Source: an uncultured Candidatus Udaeobacter sp.
GTDB taxonomy: Bacteria > Verrucomicrobiota > Verrucomicrobiia > Chthoniobacterales > UBA10450
Length of the DNA: 7,151 bases
Assembly (NCBI GenBank): GCA_955652245.1
Contig: CATPAV010000075.1
Coordinates: forward strand, 1-7,151
Direction: 5' to 3'
This document shows positions 1 to 5,918 of this stretch, piece by piece. How positions within the stretch are numbered: position 1 is the first letter of the stretch; each line of letters begins with the position of its first letter. The notes under the pieces were generated by a model. That model ran no database searches and was not told the origin of the DNA. It saw nothing but the letters and a program-made list of their open reading frames with translations. The translations under genes and the position numbers were made by a program.

Positions 1-154
1 AAGCGAGACTCTGGAAACCGAATGCTGTCTTGTAGAAATGCGCCGCCTGTTTCGCGTTCCCAACATAAAACTCGATGTAATCAGTGCCTTGGAGCGGCAG
101 AAAATCCTTCTCCGCTACCGGCGCACTTTTTGGAGCCGCAATTGTTGTTGGCAT
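1..154 (-). CDS. hpd: 4-hydroxyphenylpyruvate dioxygenase, N-terminal part (runs off window start)
   Basis: Only the first 51 codons are present; the gene continues beyond position 1. After a short Ala/Pro/Lys-rich lead the protein reads DFLPLQGTDYIEFYVGNAKQ and then AAHFYKTAFGFQSLA, which I recognise as the opening of the first vicinal-oxygen-chelate domain of 4-hydroxyphenylpyruvate dioxygenase. This cytoplasmic non-haem iron enzyme converts 4-hydroxyphenylpyruvate to homogentisate in tyrosine breakdown. The iron ligands lie in the C-terminal domain, outside the window, so activity cannot be judged. The ATG at 154-152 is supported by a GAGGA Shine-Dalgarno match at 161-165 with a 6-nt spacer, and by a promoter about 50 nt further upstream. 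A related VOC family member such as hydroxymandelate synthase is possible but less likely. Confidence 0.85.
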   Translation of the reverse strand, partial: MPTTIAAPKSAPVAEKDFLPLQGTDYIEFYVGNAKQAAHFYKTAFGFQSLA

Positions 155-193
155 ATCTAATCCTCACTTTCTCGAACGCGGCACGAATTTAAA

Positions 194-346
194 TCAACGT
201 CCGCCTCCTAAGTATAAGATCGACAATCGTGCCCCGCAAGGTTGTGGGACTCCGCCATCGATCAGCAACTTGGAATAACCAACGATGTCGATGAACAACA
301 CGTGCGCGATCTCCAGCGCGACCTGCTTACTGATCTCGGTGGACAT
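194..346 (-). pseudogene. Truncated N-terminus of a class III (adenylate/guanylate) cyclase
   Basis: The reading frame from the ATG at 346 gives about 30 residues that look like the start of a class III nucleotidyl cyclase: MSTEISKQ, then LEIAHVLFIDIVGYSKLLID. The FIDIVGYSKL stretch is the first beta strand and metal-binding Asp region of the catalytic domain. Homology stops abruptly after LLID. The frame adds about 20 unrelated residues (GGVPQPCGA..., Gly-rich end) and reaches TGA at 196-194. A whole cyclase domain is about 180 residues, so the rest is missing. The hpd promoter sits in the unrelated tail. I infer a deletion remnant. A functional 50-residue peptide is possible but there is no support for it. 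The same frame is open upstream to an ATG at 379, but the cyclase-like match begins at 346. Confidence 0.55.
211..239 (-). promoter_or_regulatory. Candidate sigma70-type promoter for hpd
   Basis: On the minus strand, TTGCGG (239-234) is followed after exactly 17 nt by TATACT (216-211). The -10 box matches the consensus at 5 of 6 positions; the -35 box keeps the TTG core. Transcription would start near 204, giving a leader of about 50 nt that includes the GAGGA ribosome binding site of hpd. The promoter lies within the 3' part of the cyclase remnant, which argues that this stretch no longer codes for protein. Confidence 0.5.
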
Positions 347-416
347 GCGAGTGAACACCCCACGTTCTTCCATCGGCAATTATTCGCATGTCCTCGCCCA
401 GGTCGAGACGAAACAC
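327..416 (-). CDS. Possible 29-residue peptide downstream of argG
   Basis: A GTG codon at 416-414 is preceded by AAGGAG (428-423) with a 6-nt spacer. This is one of the best Shine-Dalgarno matches in the window, and it overlaps the argG stop codon (429-427). The frame encodes a peptide beginning VFRLDLGEDMRIIADGRTW and ends at TAA 329-327, overlapping the start of the cyclase remnant in another frame. I do not recognise the peptide. The strong ribosome binding site and translational coupling to argG are the only reasons to list it; a 30-codon frame can easily occur by chance. Confidence 0.2.
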   Translation of the reverse strand: MFRLDLGEDMRIIADGRTWGVHSHVHRDQ

Positions 417-426
417 GCCGCTCTCC

Positions 427-1650
427 TTAGTTTTTCTTTGCCTTGAGCGCAGCGCGTACTTTGAGACGCAGCGCATTCAGTCGAATGAATCCGGTGGCAT
501 CGCCCTGGTCGTATGCGGATGCGTCGCCTTCCATCGTCGCAAGCTTAGGATCGTAAAGACTTTTTGGACTCTTGCGGCCGACAACTATGATATTGCCTTT
601 GTAAAGCTTTAGTCGCACGACGCCGGTGACGTCGCGCTGCGTTTCGGTGACGAGCGCCTGAAGCGTCTCGCGTTCCGGCGAGAACCAGAAGCCGTTGTAA
701 ACAAACTCGCTATATTTCGGGATCAGGCTATCGCGCAGGTGCATGACTTCGCGATCCATCGTGAGGGTTTCCATTTGCCGATGCGCAAAATGGAGAATCG
801 CGCCTCCGGGAGTTTCGTAAACGCCGCGGCTTTTCATTCCGACGAAACGATTCTCGACAATATCGATCCGGCCGATCCCGTGTTTTCCTCCGAGTTTGTT
901 GAGCATTTGCATTACGCCGAGGGGCGAGAGCGATTTGCCGTTCACGGCAATACAATTTCCAGCTTCGAACGTAACATCGACATATTCCGATTTGTTGGGC
1001 GCTTCCTCCGGCGCGACGCTCAATTTATACATCCCGCACATTTCTTTTGAGCTGGCATCGAACCAAAGGTCTTCCAATATCCCGCTCTCGTAACTGAGAT
1101 GGAGAAGATTGCGATCCATCGAATACGGCTTCTCTGTGCTCGCTTCGACAGGAATGTTGTTTTCTTTCGCGAAGGCGATCATTTCCGCACGGCCCGGAAA
1201 CTGCTTGCGAAAACGTTCTTCGCGCCACGGTGCTATCACTTGCAGCTCTGGCGCGAGTGCGGCGACCGTTAATTCGAAACGAACCTGATCGTTCCCCTTC
1301 CCTGTCGCGCCGTGCGCAATCGCGTCGGCCTTTGCCGTGCGCGCAATCTCGACCATTCGCTTGGCGATAAGCGGACGCGCAATGCTGGTGCCGAGAAAGT
1401 ATTGCCCTTCATAGATCGCGCCGGCCTGAAACATCGGGAAAATGAAATCACGCGTGAATTCTTCACGCAGATCTTCGATGATGCACTTCGCTGCGCCCGT
1501 CTTGAGCGCTTTCGCTTCCAAGCCGTCGAGTTCTTCTTCCTGACCAATATCGGCGCAAAACGCGATGATTTTGGCCTGATAATTTTCTTTCAGCCAGCGG
1601 AGAATGATAGATGTGTCGAGTCCGCCGGAATATGCGAGGACAATTGTCAT
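427..1650 (-). CDS. argG: Argininosuccinate synthase
   Basis: The cytoplasmic enzyme joins citrulline and aspartate using ATP (to AMP and pyrophosphate), giving argininosuccinate, the next-to-last step of arginine synthesis. The 407-residue length fits the family. The N-terminal ATP pyrophosphatase loop SGGLDTS is at residues 8-14. EGQYFLGTSIARPLIAK (81-97) and GATGKGNDQVRFE (114-126) are the conserved citrulline/aspartate and nucleotide-binding segments, and SMDRNLLHLSYESGILED near residue 180 is also typical. All key blocks are intact. The start MTIVLAYSGG is where the family normally begins; there is no clear Shine-Dalgarno sequence ahead of it. A 94-nt gap containing a short purine-rich repeat separates it from pfkA upstream, so it may have its own promoter or be read through from pfkA. 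It is the only arginine gene in the window. Confidence 0.97.
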   Translation of the reverse strand: MTIVLAYSGGLDTSIILRWLKENYQAKIIAFCADIGQEEELDGLEAKALKTGAAKCIIEDLREEFTRDFIFPMFQAGAIYEGQYFLGTSIARPLIAKRMVEIARTAKADAIAHGATGKGNDQVRFELTVAALAPELQVIAPWREERFRKQFPGRAEMIAFAKENNIPVEASTEKPYSMDRNLLHLSYESGILEDLWFDASSKEMCGMYKLSVAPEEAPNKSEYVDVTFEAGNCIAVNGKSLSPLGVMQMLNKLGGKHGIGRIDIVENRFVGMKSRGVYETPGGAILHFAHRQMETLTMDREVMHLRDSLIPKYSEFVYNGFWFSPERETLQALVTETQRDVTGVVRLKLYKGNIIVVGRKSPKSLYDPKLATMEGDASAYDQGDATGFIRLNALRLKVRAALKAKKN

Positions 1651-1657
1651 TTCATCA

Positions 1658-1683
1658 CACTAAGGACACAAAGGATCACAAGG
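1658..1683. repeat. Short degenerate tandem repeat between pfkA and argG
   Basis: On the plus strand three imperfect units follow one another: CACTAAGGA, CACAAAGGAT and CACAAGG, with a period of 9-10 nt. They end 7 nt before the argG start codon on the other strand, so they form its immediate 5' leader. This resembles CACAAAGGACAC-type intergenic repeats I recall from several environmental bacterial phyla. Its function is unknown. The leader has no normal Shine-Dalgarno sequence. Confidence 0.45.
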
Positions 1684-1744
1684 TTCTTCGACGAATCAAA
1701 AAAATCGTTGTGCCCGTTGTGATCGTCGCGCGAGGAATCAAACG

Positions 1745-2821
1745 TCAATCGCCGAAGGAGATTTCGACGTCACGCGCGGTTTGCACCATCTCGCCGTTGG
1801 GCGGAACCAAGCGCAGACGGTTGACGGCCTCGGCAATTGGAACGTGGCGTACCTGATAATTTTGGTAGCTCACCATCGATCCGAAGTGTTTTTCGTTTGC
1901 CAGTTGCACGGCTTTAACACCAAAGCGCGTCGCGAGGATTCTATCGAGTGTGGTCGGCGCGCCGCCACGCTGCAAATGGCCGAGCACGCAAGAGCGTGTC
2001 TCCTTGCCAGTTCGTTTCGCGATCTCGGTGGCCACGATATCGCCGATGCCTCCAAGGCGAAATTCGCCGTCTTTACTTTCGCGCATGACTTGCTGACCAT
2101 CCTTGGGCTTTGCGCCTTCTGCCACTACGACCAGCGAGCCGAGATTTCCGGCGGCATCCCGCGCCTTGATCGTGGCCGTGATCATATCGTAGTCAAAGGG
2201 GATCTCTGGAATCAAAACAATATCCGCGCCACCGGCGATCCCGCCGTGCAACGCGATCCAGCCGGCATGGCGGCCCATCACTTCCACTACCATGACCCGT
2301 TTGTGACTTGTCGCGGTGGTGTGCAATCGATCGAGCGCATCCACCACCGCCGCAACCGCGGAATCAAATCCGAATGTCATGGCCGTGGCTTCCAGATCAT
2401 TATCAATCGTCTTTGGAACGCCGATGCAATCGATGCCGGCTTCCTGTAACTGAAGCGCCGTGGCCATCGAGCCATCTCCGCCGACAATAATCAGCGACTT
2501 GATGTCAAGTTTGTTCAAGATCTCACGACCTTGTGTGATAACCTCCGCTGGAATGATCGTTCGATCGCCCGCGCCCACCTTGGCCACGAAATGGCCGCGA
2601 TTAGTCGTGCCGATGATGGTGCCTCCAAGCGCCATGATTCCTTCGGTGCTGTTACGATCAAGAACCACATGATCGCCTGGCCGAAGAAGTCCTTCGAATC
2701 CGTCACGAAAACCGATCACCTCCCAACCGAGTTTCTCCGCTGCAAGGACAACGCCACGCAAGACTGCATTCAGTCCCGGGCAATCGCCACCGCTGGTCAG
2801 AACACCAATCCGTGGCTTCAT
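1745..2821 (-). CDS. pfkA: 6-phosphofructokinase, mixed-substrate group III type
   Basis: This cytoplasmic glycolytic enzyme phosphorylates fructose 6-phosphate to fructose 1,6-bisphosphate. From the ATG at 2821 it has 358 residues. GVLTSGGDCPGLNAV (6-20) is the N-terminal nucleotide loop, GGDGS is at 114-118, PKTIDND at 136-142 with catalytic Asp140, MGRHAGW at 182-188 binds sugar phosphate, PEIPFD is near 205 and GHLQRGG lies in the C-terminal half. Gly117 (E. coli Gly104) is the ATP-type residue, whereas Lys137 (E. coli Gly124) is the residue usual in pyrophosphate-dependent enzymes. That pairing defines the group III subfamily; ATP is the likely donor. I prefer the 2821 start because homology begins at MKPRIGVLTSGGD and it lies 14 nt after the stop of the upstream carboxypeptidase gene. 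An in-frame ATG at 2881 would overlap that gene by 46 nt. Confidence 0.95.
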   Translation of the reverse strand: MKPRIGVLTSGGDCPGLNAVLRGVVLAAEKLGWEVIGFRDGFEGLLRPGDHVVLDRNSTEGIMALGGTIIGTTNRGHFVAKVGAGDRTIIPAEVITQGREILNKLDIKSLIIVGGDGSMATALQLQEAGIDCIGVPKTIDNDLEATAMTFGFDSAVAAVVDALDRLHTTATSHKRVMVVEVMGRHAGWIALHGGIAGGADIVLIPEIPFDYDMITATIKARDAAGNLGSLVVVAEGAKPKDGQQVMRESKDGEFRLGGIGDIVATEIAKRTGKETRSCVLGHLQRGGAPTTLDRILATRFGVKAVQLANEKHFGSMVSYQNYQVRHVPIAEAVNRLRLVPPNGEMVQTARDVEISFGD

Positions 2822-2835
2822 TTTGGTAATGGCGA

Positions 2836-3789
2836 TTAGAGCAGTTTCTTTGGATCGGCCAAACGCCCGCTGGTGGCCCATTGATCAAAGAGTTGCCAGC
2901 CGCGTGCGACAAGTCCAGCGCCTTCGCCGAATCGATTGGTGCTACCGAGCAGCACCACGATCAAATGACGCGGATAGACGGTTATCGCCTTGCCTTGGGT
3001 CACGACTTCTGGCTCGCGATTGGCGGAGAGAACTAAACAGTCACCCGCTCGCGTTGTGCGACCAGTTTTAACTCCGTCAATGCCATTTTTCCCGAGAAGC
3101 TCGTTGGTATTACGAAGCACGTAATTGAATCGATGCCCACCGCGATCGAATGAGATTTGACGTTCCTTTTGCGACACATGAAAACGAAAACTCGCTTTGT
3201 TCATGGCGTAACGCGTCAGACGCGCCATGTCTTCCGCAGTCGAAAACGGCATCGGCCGAACATTGTTGTCAATGCCATGCGGGTTTACAAATCGTGTGCG
3301 CTCCATTTTTAGCTGCTTGGCTAGCGCATTCATTTGGGTAACGAACGCGTCGACCGGCGTCATTTTCGAGGCAATCTCAGTGGGCAAGAGCGATCCTAAT
3401 TGCGCGCCCACGTGGTGCGCCAACGTGTACGCCGCGATGTTGTCTGATTGAACGAGCGCGGCGTAGAGAAGATCACGCAATGTGATCGCGTCCCCCGGCC
3501 GAAACCCAATGTTGTTTTCGAGTGTTCCGACAAATGCCTCCGGCGGAATCGTGATTACCTCATTGAGATTGCCCGATTTCCGTTCCGCCCAATCAAGCAC
3601 GACACTCGCAGTCGCGATTTTTGTTAAGCTCCCAACTTGTAACTTCTTCCTGGGCTCTTGCTCTTCCAGAATGTAGCCCGTCTGCGAATCGACGATGATG
3701 AAAGCTTGCGCGGCGGCAGCCGAACGAACAGCGGCTGCGGTTGCAATTAACCCGACACAAATGGTCAGAAATCGGTGTGAAAAGCGCAT
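2836..3789 (-). CDS. D-alanyl-D-alanine carboxypeptidase (peptidase S11, low-molecular-weight PBP)
   Basis: This is a serine carboxypeptidase that removes the terminal D-Ala from peptidoglycan pentapeptides outside the cytoplasmic membrane. From the ATG at 3789 it has 317 residues. Residues 1-27 form a signal peptide: MRFSHR, a hydrophobic FLTICVGLIATAAAV core, then RSAAAA before a likely cleavage site. All three active-site motifs are present: SLTK (Ser54, Lys57), SDN (115-117) and KTG (241-243). FVNPHGID near 167 is also typical of the family. The chain ends about 75 residues after KTG, so the extra C-terminal domain and amphipathic membrane anchor of E. coli DacA are absent; it may be periplasmic and soluble. 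A GTG at 3810 could add seven residues, but the ATG gives a cleaner signal peptide. It is probably cotranscribed with pfkA, 14 nt downstream. The exact dac symbol cannot be assigned. Confidence 0.92.
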   Translation of the reverse strand: MRFSHRFLTICVGLIATAAAVRSAAAAQAFIIVDSQTGYILEEQEPRKKLQVGSLTKIATASVVLDWAERKSGNLNEVITIPPEAFVGTLENNIGFRPGDAITLRDLLYAALVQSDNIAAYTLAHHVGAQLGSLLPTEIASKMTPVDAFVTQMNALAKQLKMERTRFVNPHGIDNNVRPMPFSTAEDMARLTRYAMNKASFRFHVSQKERQISFDRGGHRFNYVLRNTNELLGKNGIDGVKTGRTTRAGDCLVLSANREPEVVTQGKAITVYPRHLIVVLLGSTNRFGEGAGLVARGWQLFDQWATSGRLADPKKLL

Positions 3790-3871
3790 AAGAGAATCGA
3801 ACCGCAGCACCTTAAGCAGCGCACTCTGATTGGCAACACATGCCGGCGGAAAAACGTTTACCCTCGCTCTC

Positions 3872-4408
3872 TCAGGCGATTTTCTGAGGCACCCGCGCGC
3901 GGCTCACCAGCATTCGCATTAAAAAATAGATGATGATTGCTGACGGAATGGCAAGAAAAAGCGACCCGATAAACGCAGGCCAAAAGGTGGGCCAAACGAC
4001 CCGCGAAAACACATGCCAATTTAGATAATCGTGCAGCCCGAATTGCCGGAACCGGACACGACGCGCCGCAGATCGATGCAAGCTCCAGCAGCCCAAGTGG
4101 TACTCGGCAATGTAAATCGCAGGCATCGCCCAGATCACTACGTCGTGGAGTGTGACCGCAATGGCAGCAGCGATCTTGTTGCAGCGGCAAACCCATGCCA
4201 CGGCGATCGACAACAACGTCTTAAGAGGGTAGAGCGGGGTAAAACCGAAAAATATTCCGATGGCCGAACCGAATGCAATGGAGTGCGGCGTGTCCGCGAT
4301 GGTCATCAGCGTCATGTGGTGCGCGACCAGCCAGTGCTTGAGTCGCGCCAGTAGCCCGGGCAATCGCGACTCGTAAACCGGCTCCGGTACCTGCTGTGAT
4401 TCGTGCAC
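3872..4408 (-). CDS. DUF2062 family membrane protein
   Basis: The 178-residue protein matches the DUF2062 pattern: a positively charged N-terminal helix (LLARLKHWLVAHH), then DTPHSIAFGSAIGIFFGFTP and LKTLLSIAVAWVCRCNKIAA, a family signature of small-residue-rich hydrophobic segments. I see about three or four membrane segments (roughly residues 45-70, 80-105 and 140-170). The C-terminus is basic. The biochemical role of DUF2062 is not established. Translation most likely starts at the GTG at 4408, 14 nt after the stop of the DUF72 gene, so the two are likely in one transcript. No ATG, GTG or TTG is available in frame in the gap, and the Shine-Dalgarno match is poor. An 82-nt gap follows before the carboxypeptidase gene, with no clear terminator. 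Confidence 0.85.
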   Translation of the reverse strand: MHESQQVPEPVYESRLPGLLARLKHWLVAHHMTLMTIADTPHSIAFGSAIGIFFGFTPLYPLKTLLSIAVAWVCRCNKIAAAIAVTLHDVVIWAMPAIYIAEYHLGCWSLHRSAARRVRFRQFGLHDYLNWHVFSRVVWPTFWPAFIGSLFLAIPSAIIIYFLMRMLVSRARVPQKIA

Positions 4409-4422
4409 TTCCGAAGCGTAAT

Positions 4423-5367
4423 CTAAAACAGCTCGGGTGTCTGCGGAGGAACTGACATCAATTGGCCCAGCGCCGCCCGCAACCGCGCGGCTGCGCGGGG
4501 CGCATAATCGAGATTGTTGTTGTTGAAAATCACATGCATCTCACTCGCTCTGCCGGCGAGTTTTTTGCTTCGCTCCGCTACTTCAGCGATTTCGTCATCG
4601 CTGTAATCATAATCAAAACGAGCAGCCACAGTTTTCCCCGTGAGATAGGCACGAGCATTGCGTCCGTGAAGCCGCAGATACGCCAGACACGGATTTGTAA
4701 TCTCATCCAAATTTGACGGCATAATGGTGAAATGCTCGGTCGCCGGAGCATCGACATTAACAAAAATCGCGCGATGCCGCTTAAGAAACTCGATGGTCTC
4801 TCTGAGTTGATCGCCGATTACCCAGTTGCGATTTCGGAATTCAATCGCCAATTGGTAATCGCGCAGCATGTCGATCAAAAGCTCAAGTTCTTCCAGATTG
4901 TGCTTACGGGGTGAAAATGCAGGCGAAAGCTGCAGAAGAAAGGCGCCAAGCTTCCCGGCCTCGCGCAAGATCGACATCGAACGCAAAAAGAGTTCAATCA
5001 TCGTTTCTGCAAGCGCTGGCGTGAGCTTCACTTTACCCTTTTCATCAATCTTCGCGGTTTTCTGCAAATCCGGGGGCAATAGCTTCGCCGCCGTGGAGTG
5101 AAACGAAAAAAACTGATGTAGCTTCACGTCAAAGATGAAGCCGTCAGGTGTGGCGGCACACCAGCGCTCAACCATTCGCAAATCAGGAACCGAATAAAAC
5201 GTCGAATTTACTTCGACCATTTCGAAATGTTGCGCGTACCAACCAAGTCGCTCATACGCGCGCAGCTTTTCCGGATACCAGCGCCGAACAAAACCCGGAT
5301 CGGACCAACTGGCCGTCCCAACGAGAATTTTTCCATCTTTCGATTGAACCGAATTTCTCGGAGTCAC
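4423..5367 (-). CDS. DUF72 (YecE-like) protein
   Basis: The 314-residue cytoplasmic protein has the DUF72 blocks in order: VGTASWSDPGFVRRWYP (16-31), FEMVEVNSTFYSVP (48-61), GFIFDVKLHQFFSFHS (76-91), LGAFLLQLSPAF (140-151), LAIEFRNRNWV (173-183), FVNVDAP (202-208), YLRLHGRN (230-237) and VIFNNNNLDYAP (279-290). The fold is a TIM barrel; the enzymatic activity is not settled for the family. The start is a GTG at 5367. An in-frame TAG lies 24 nt upstream and there is no earlier alternative, and no clear Shine-Dalgarno sequence. It is the first protein gene after the tRNA/GIY-YIG cluster, with 68 nt between the tRNA fragment and its start, and is likely the head of an operon with the DUF2062 gene. 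Confidence 0.9.
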   Translation of the reverse strand: MTPRNSVQSKDGKILVGTASWSDPGFVRRWYPEKLRAYERLGWYAQHFEMVEVNSTFYSVPDLRMVERWCAATPDGFIFDVKLHQFFSFHSTAAKLLPPDLQKTAKIDEKGKVKLTPALAETMIELFLRSMSILREAGKLGAFLLQLSPAFSPRKHNLEELELLIDMLRDYQLAIEFRNRNWVIGDQLRETIEFLKRHRAIFVNVDAPATEHFTIMPSNLDEITNPCLAYLRLHGRNARAYLTGKTVAARFDYDYSDDEIAEVAERSKKLAGRASEMHVIFNNNNLDYAPRAAARLRAALGQLMSVPPQTPELF

Positions 5368-5432
5368 GCCGAAACAGGAATCACGCGCCGCCTAGAAAGC
5401 AAACGACAGTCGAATTGAATCGAGAACCGAAG

Positions 5433-5465
5433 AATTGGTTGCGGGGGCGGGATTTGAACCCGCGA
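5433..5465 (-). repeat. 33-bp direct repeat, displaced copy (tRNA 3' end)
   Basis: This copy matches 5758-5790 at 31 of 33 positions. It covers AATT downstream of the tRNA, the encoded CCA, the acceptor 3' strand and the whole T arm. The two mismatches (G/A at 5450/5775 and C/T at 5460/5785) are partners in the T stem at tRNA positions 52 and 62, so pairing is kept in both copies. This copy has a G-C pair where the intact tRNA has A-U. Confidence 0.8.
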
Positions 5466-5488
5466 TCCCGCCATTGCGGGATTATGAG
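5436..5488 (-). pseudogene. 3'-terminal tRNA fragment (T arm, acceptor 3' strand, CCA)
   Basis: On the minus strand the fragment has a T stem GCGGG/CCCGC around the loop TTCAAAT, the acceptor 3' strand CCCCGCA, discriminator A and an encoded CCA, all as in an initiator tRNA-Met. Upstream is CTCATAA (5488-5482), identical to the anticodon loop of the intact tRNA-fMet. Between the two is a GC-rich hairpin in place of the normal 3' anticodon stem and variable loop. No matching 5' acceptor strand (TGCGGGG-like) or D arm exists upstream; that space is the end of the GIY-YIG gene. It cannot form a normal tRNA, so I treat it as a displaced remnant. A role as a tRNA-like 3' end of the nuclease transcript is possible. 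Confidence 0.65.
5466..5481 (-). other. GC-rich hairpin directly after the nuclease stop codon
   Basis: TCCCGC (5481-5476) pairs with GCGGGA (5471-5466) around the loop AATG, a perfect 6-bp stem directly after the TAA of the restored nuclease frame and 2 nt before the T stem. Its arms carry the same CCCGC and GCGGG sequences as the T stem, so the four segments could pair in alternative ways. No T tract follows, so it is not a typical intrinsic terminator. Confidence 0.6.
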
Positions 5489-5747
5489 TTCACCGCCCGT
5501 GGAATACCAGTAATGCGATAGAAGCCATATCCACCTTTTTGTCGCTTAAGACGGTTTTCGAGTTTTCGCGCGGACTGAGGGAAAGTTCGTCGCTTTGCCA
5601 TACGCAAGTCCATGGACCGCGTGCCCTTGTCCACTGCGATCTTCCGGAGTTATGTTGTTCGAACCTGCGATCAACGTCCGCGGCCAAGCCGATGTAAAAT
5701 TTGGCATCAAGATTTCGCAAAACGTAAACGCGATAGACTCCCGACAT
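5482..5747 (-). pseudogene. Small GIY-YIG nuclease gene, broken by a one-base frameshift
   Basis: From the ATG at 5747 the frame encodes VYRVYVLRNLDAKFYIG (residues 4-20), which contains the VYV (GIY position) and YIG motifs. Then come Arg27/Arg28, EQHNSG, WTRARGPW and VWQSDELSLS. After Ser58 (near 5574) this frame loses family similarity and would end at 5490. The frame shifted by one base continues as ARKLENRLKRQKGG and GFYRITGIP and ends at TAA 5484-5482, exactly the usual C-terminus of these approximately 90-residue proteins. Restoring one base gives an 88-residue protein. The likely catalytic Glu (KLENRL) lies beyond the shift, so the encoded product should be inactive, unless the shift is a sequencing error or is bypassed by ribosomes. 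The gene begins 13 nt after the CCA of tRNA-fMet, has no Shine-Dalgarno sequence, and is probably transcribed with the tRNA. Confidence 0.8.
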
Positions 5748-5757
5748 CCAAAAAGAA

Positions 5758-5837
<80 letters not shown>

Positions 5838-5918
5838 TCTTTACTTATGCCAATAGAAACGACCAAAGCAAACTGAAAAAGTGATCTTCATCAGGGACGA
5901 CTTCCCGGATCGAAGAAT

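Noticed and set aside
382..410. Rho-independent terminator for argG
   Set aside because: GTCTCG/CGAGGAC can pair with a one-base bulge, but no T tract follows on the minus strand.
1781..2449. Plus-strand open frame of 222 codons
   Set aside because: Fully antisense to pfkA, with no recognisable domain and His/Arg-rich composition typical of the complement of a coding gene.
5148..5513. Plus-strand frame of 121 codons ending in GRDLNPRSRHCG
   Set aside because: The C-terminal part is the antisense of a tRNA T arm and the GIY-YIG end; the rest is antisense to the DUF72 gene. GRDLNPR-type sequences are a familiar artefact of translating tRNA genes backwards.
5436..5524. Intact class II tRNA with a long variable arm at the fragment
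   Set aside because: The 6-bp hairpin could mimic a variable arm, but no 5' acceptor strand, D arm or paired anticodon stem can be formed, and the upstream bases code for the nuclease C-terminus.
5839..5918. Terminator between tRNA-Asn and tRNA-fMet
   Set aside because: Only a weak GGGA/TCCC pairing and a short T run that does not follow a stem; not enough for an intrinsic terminator.
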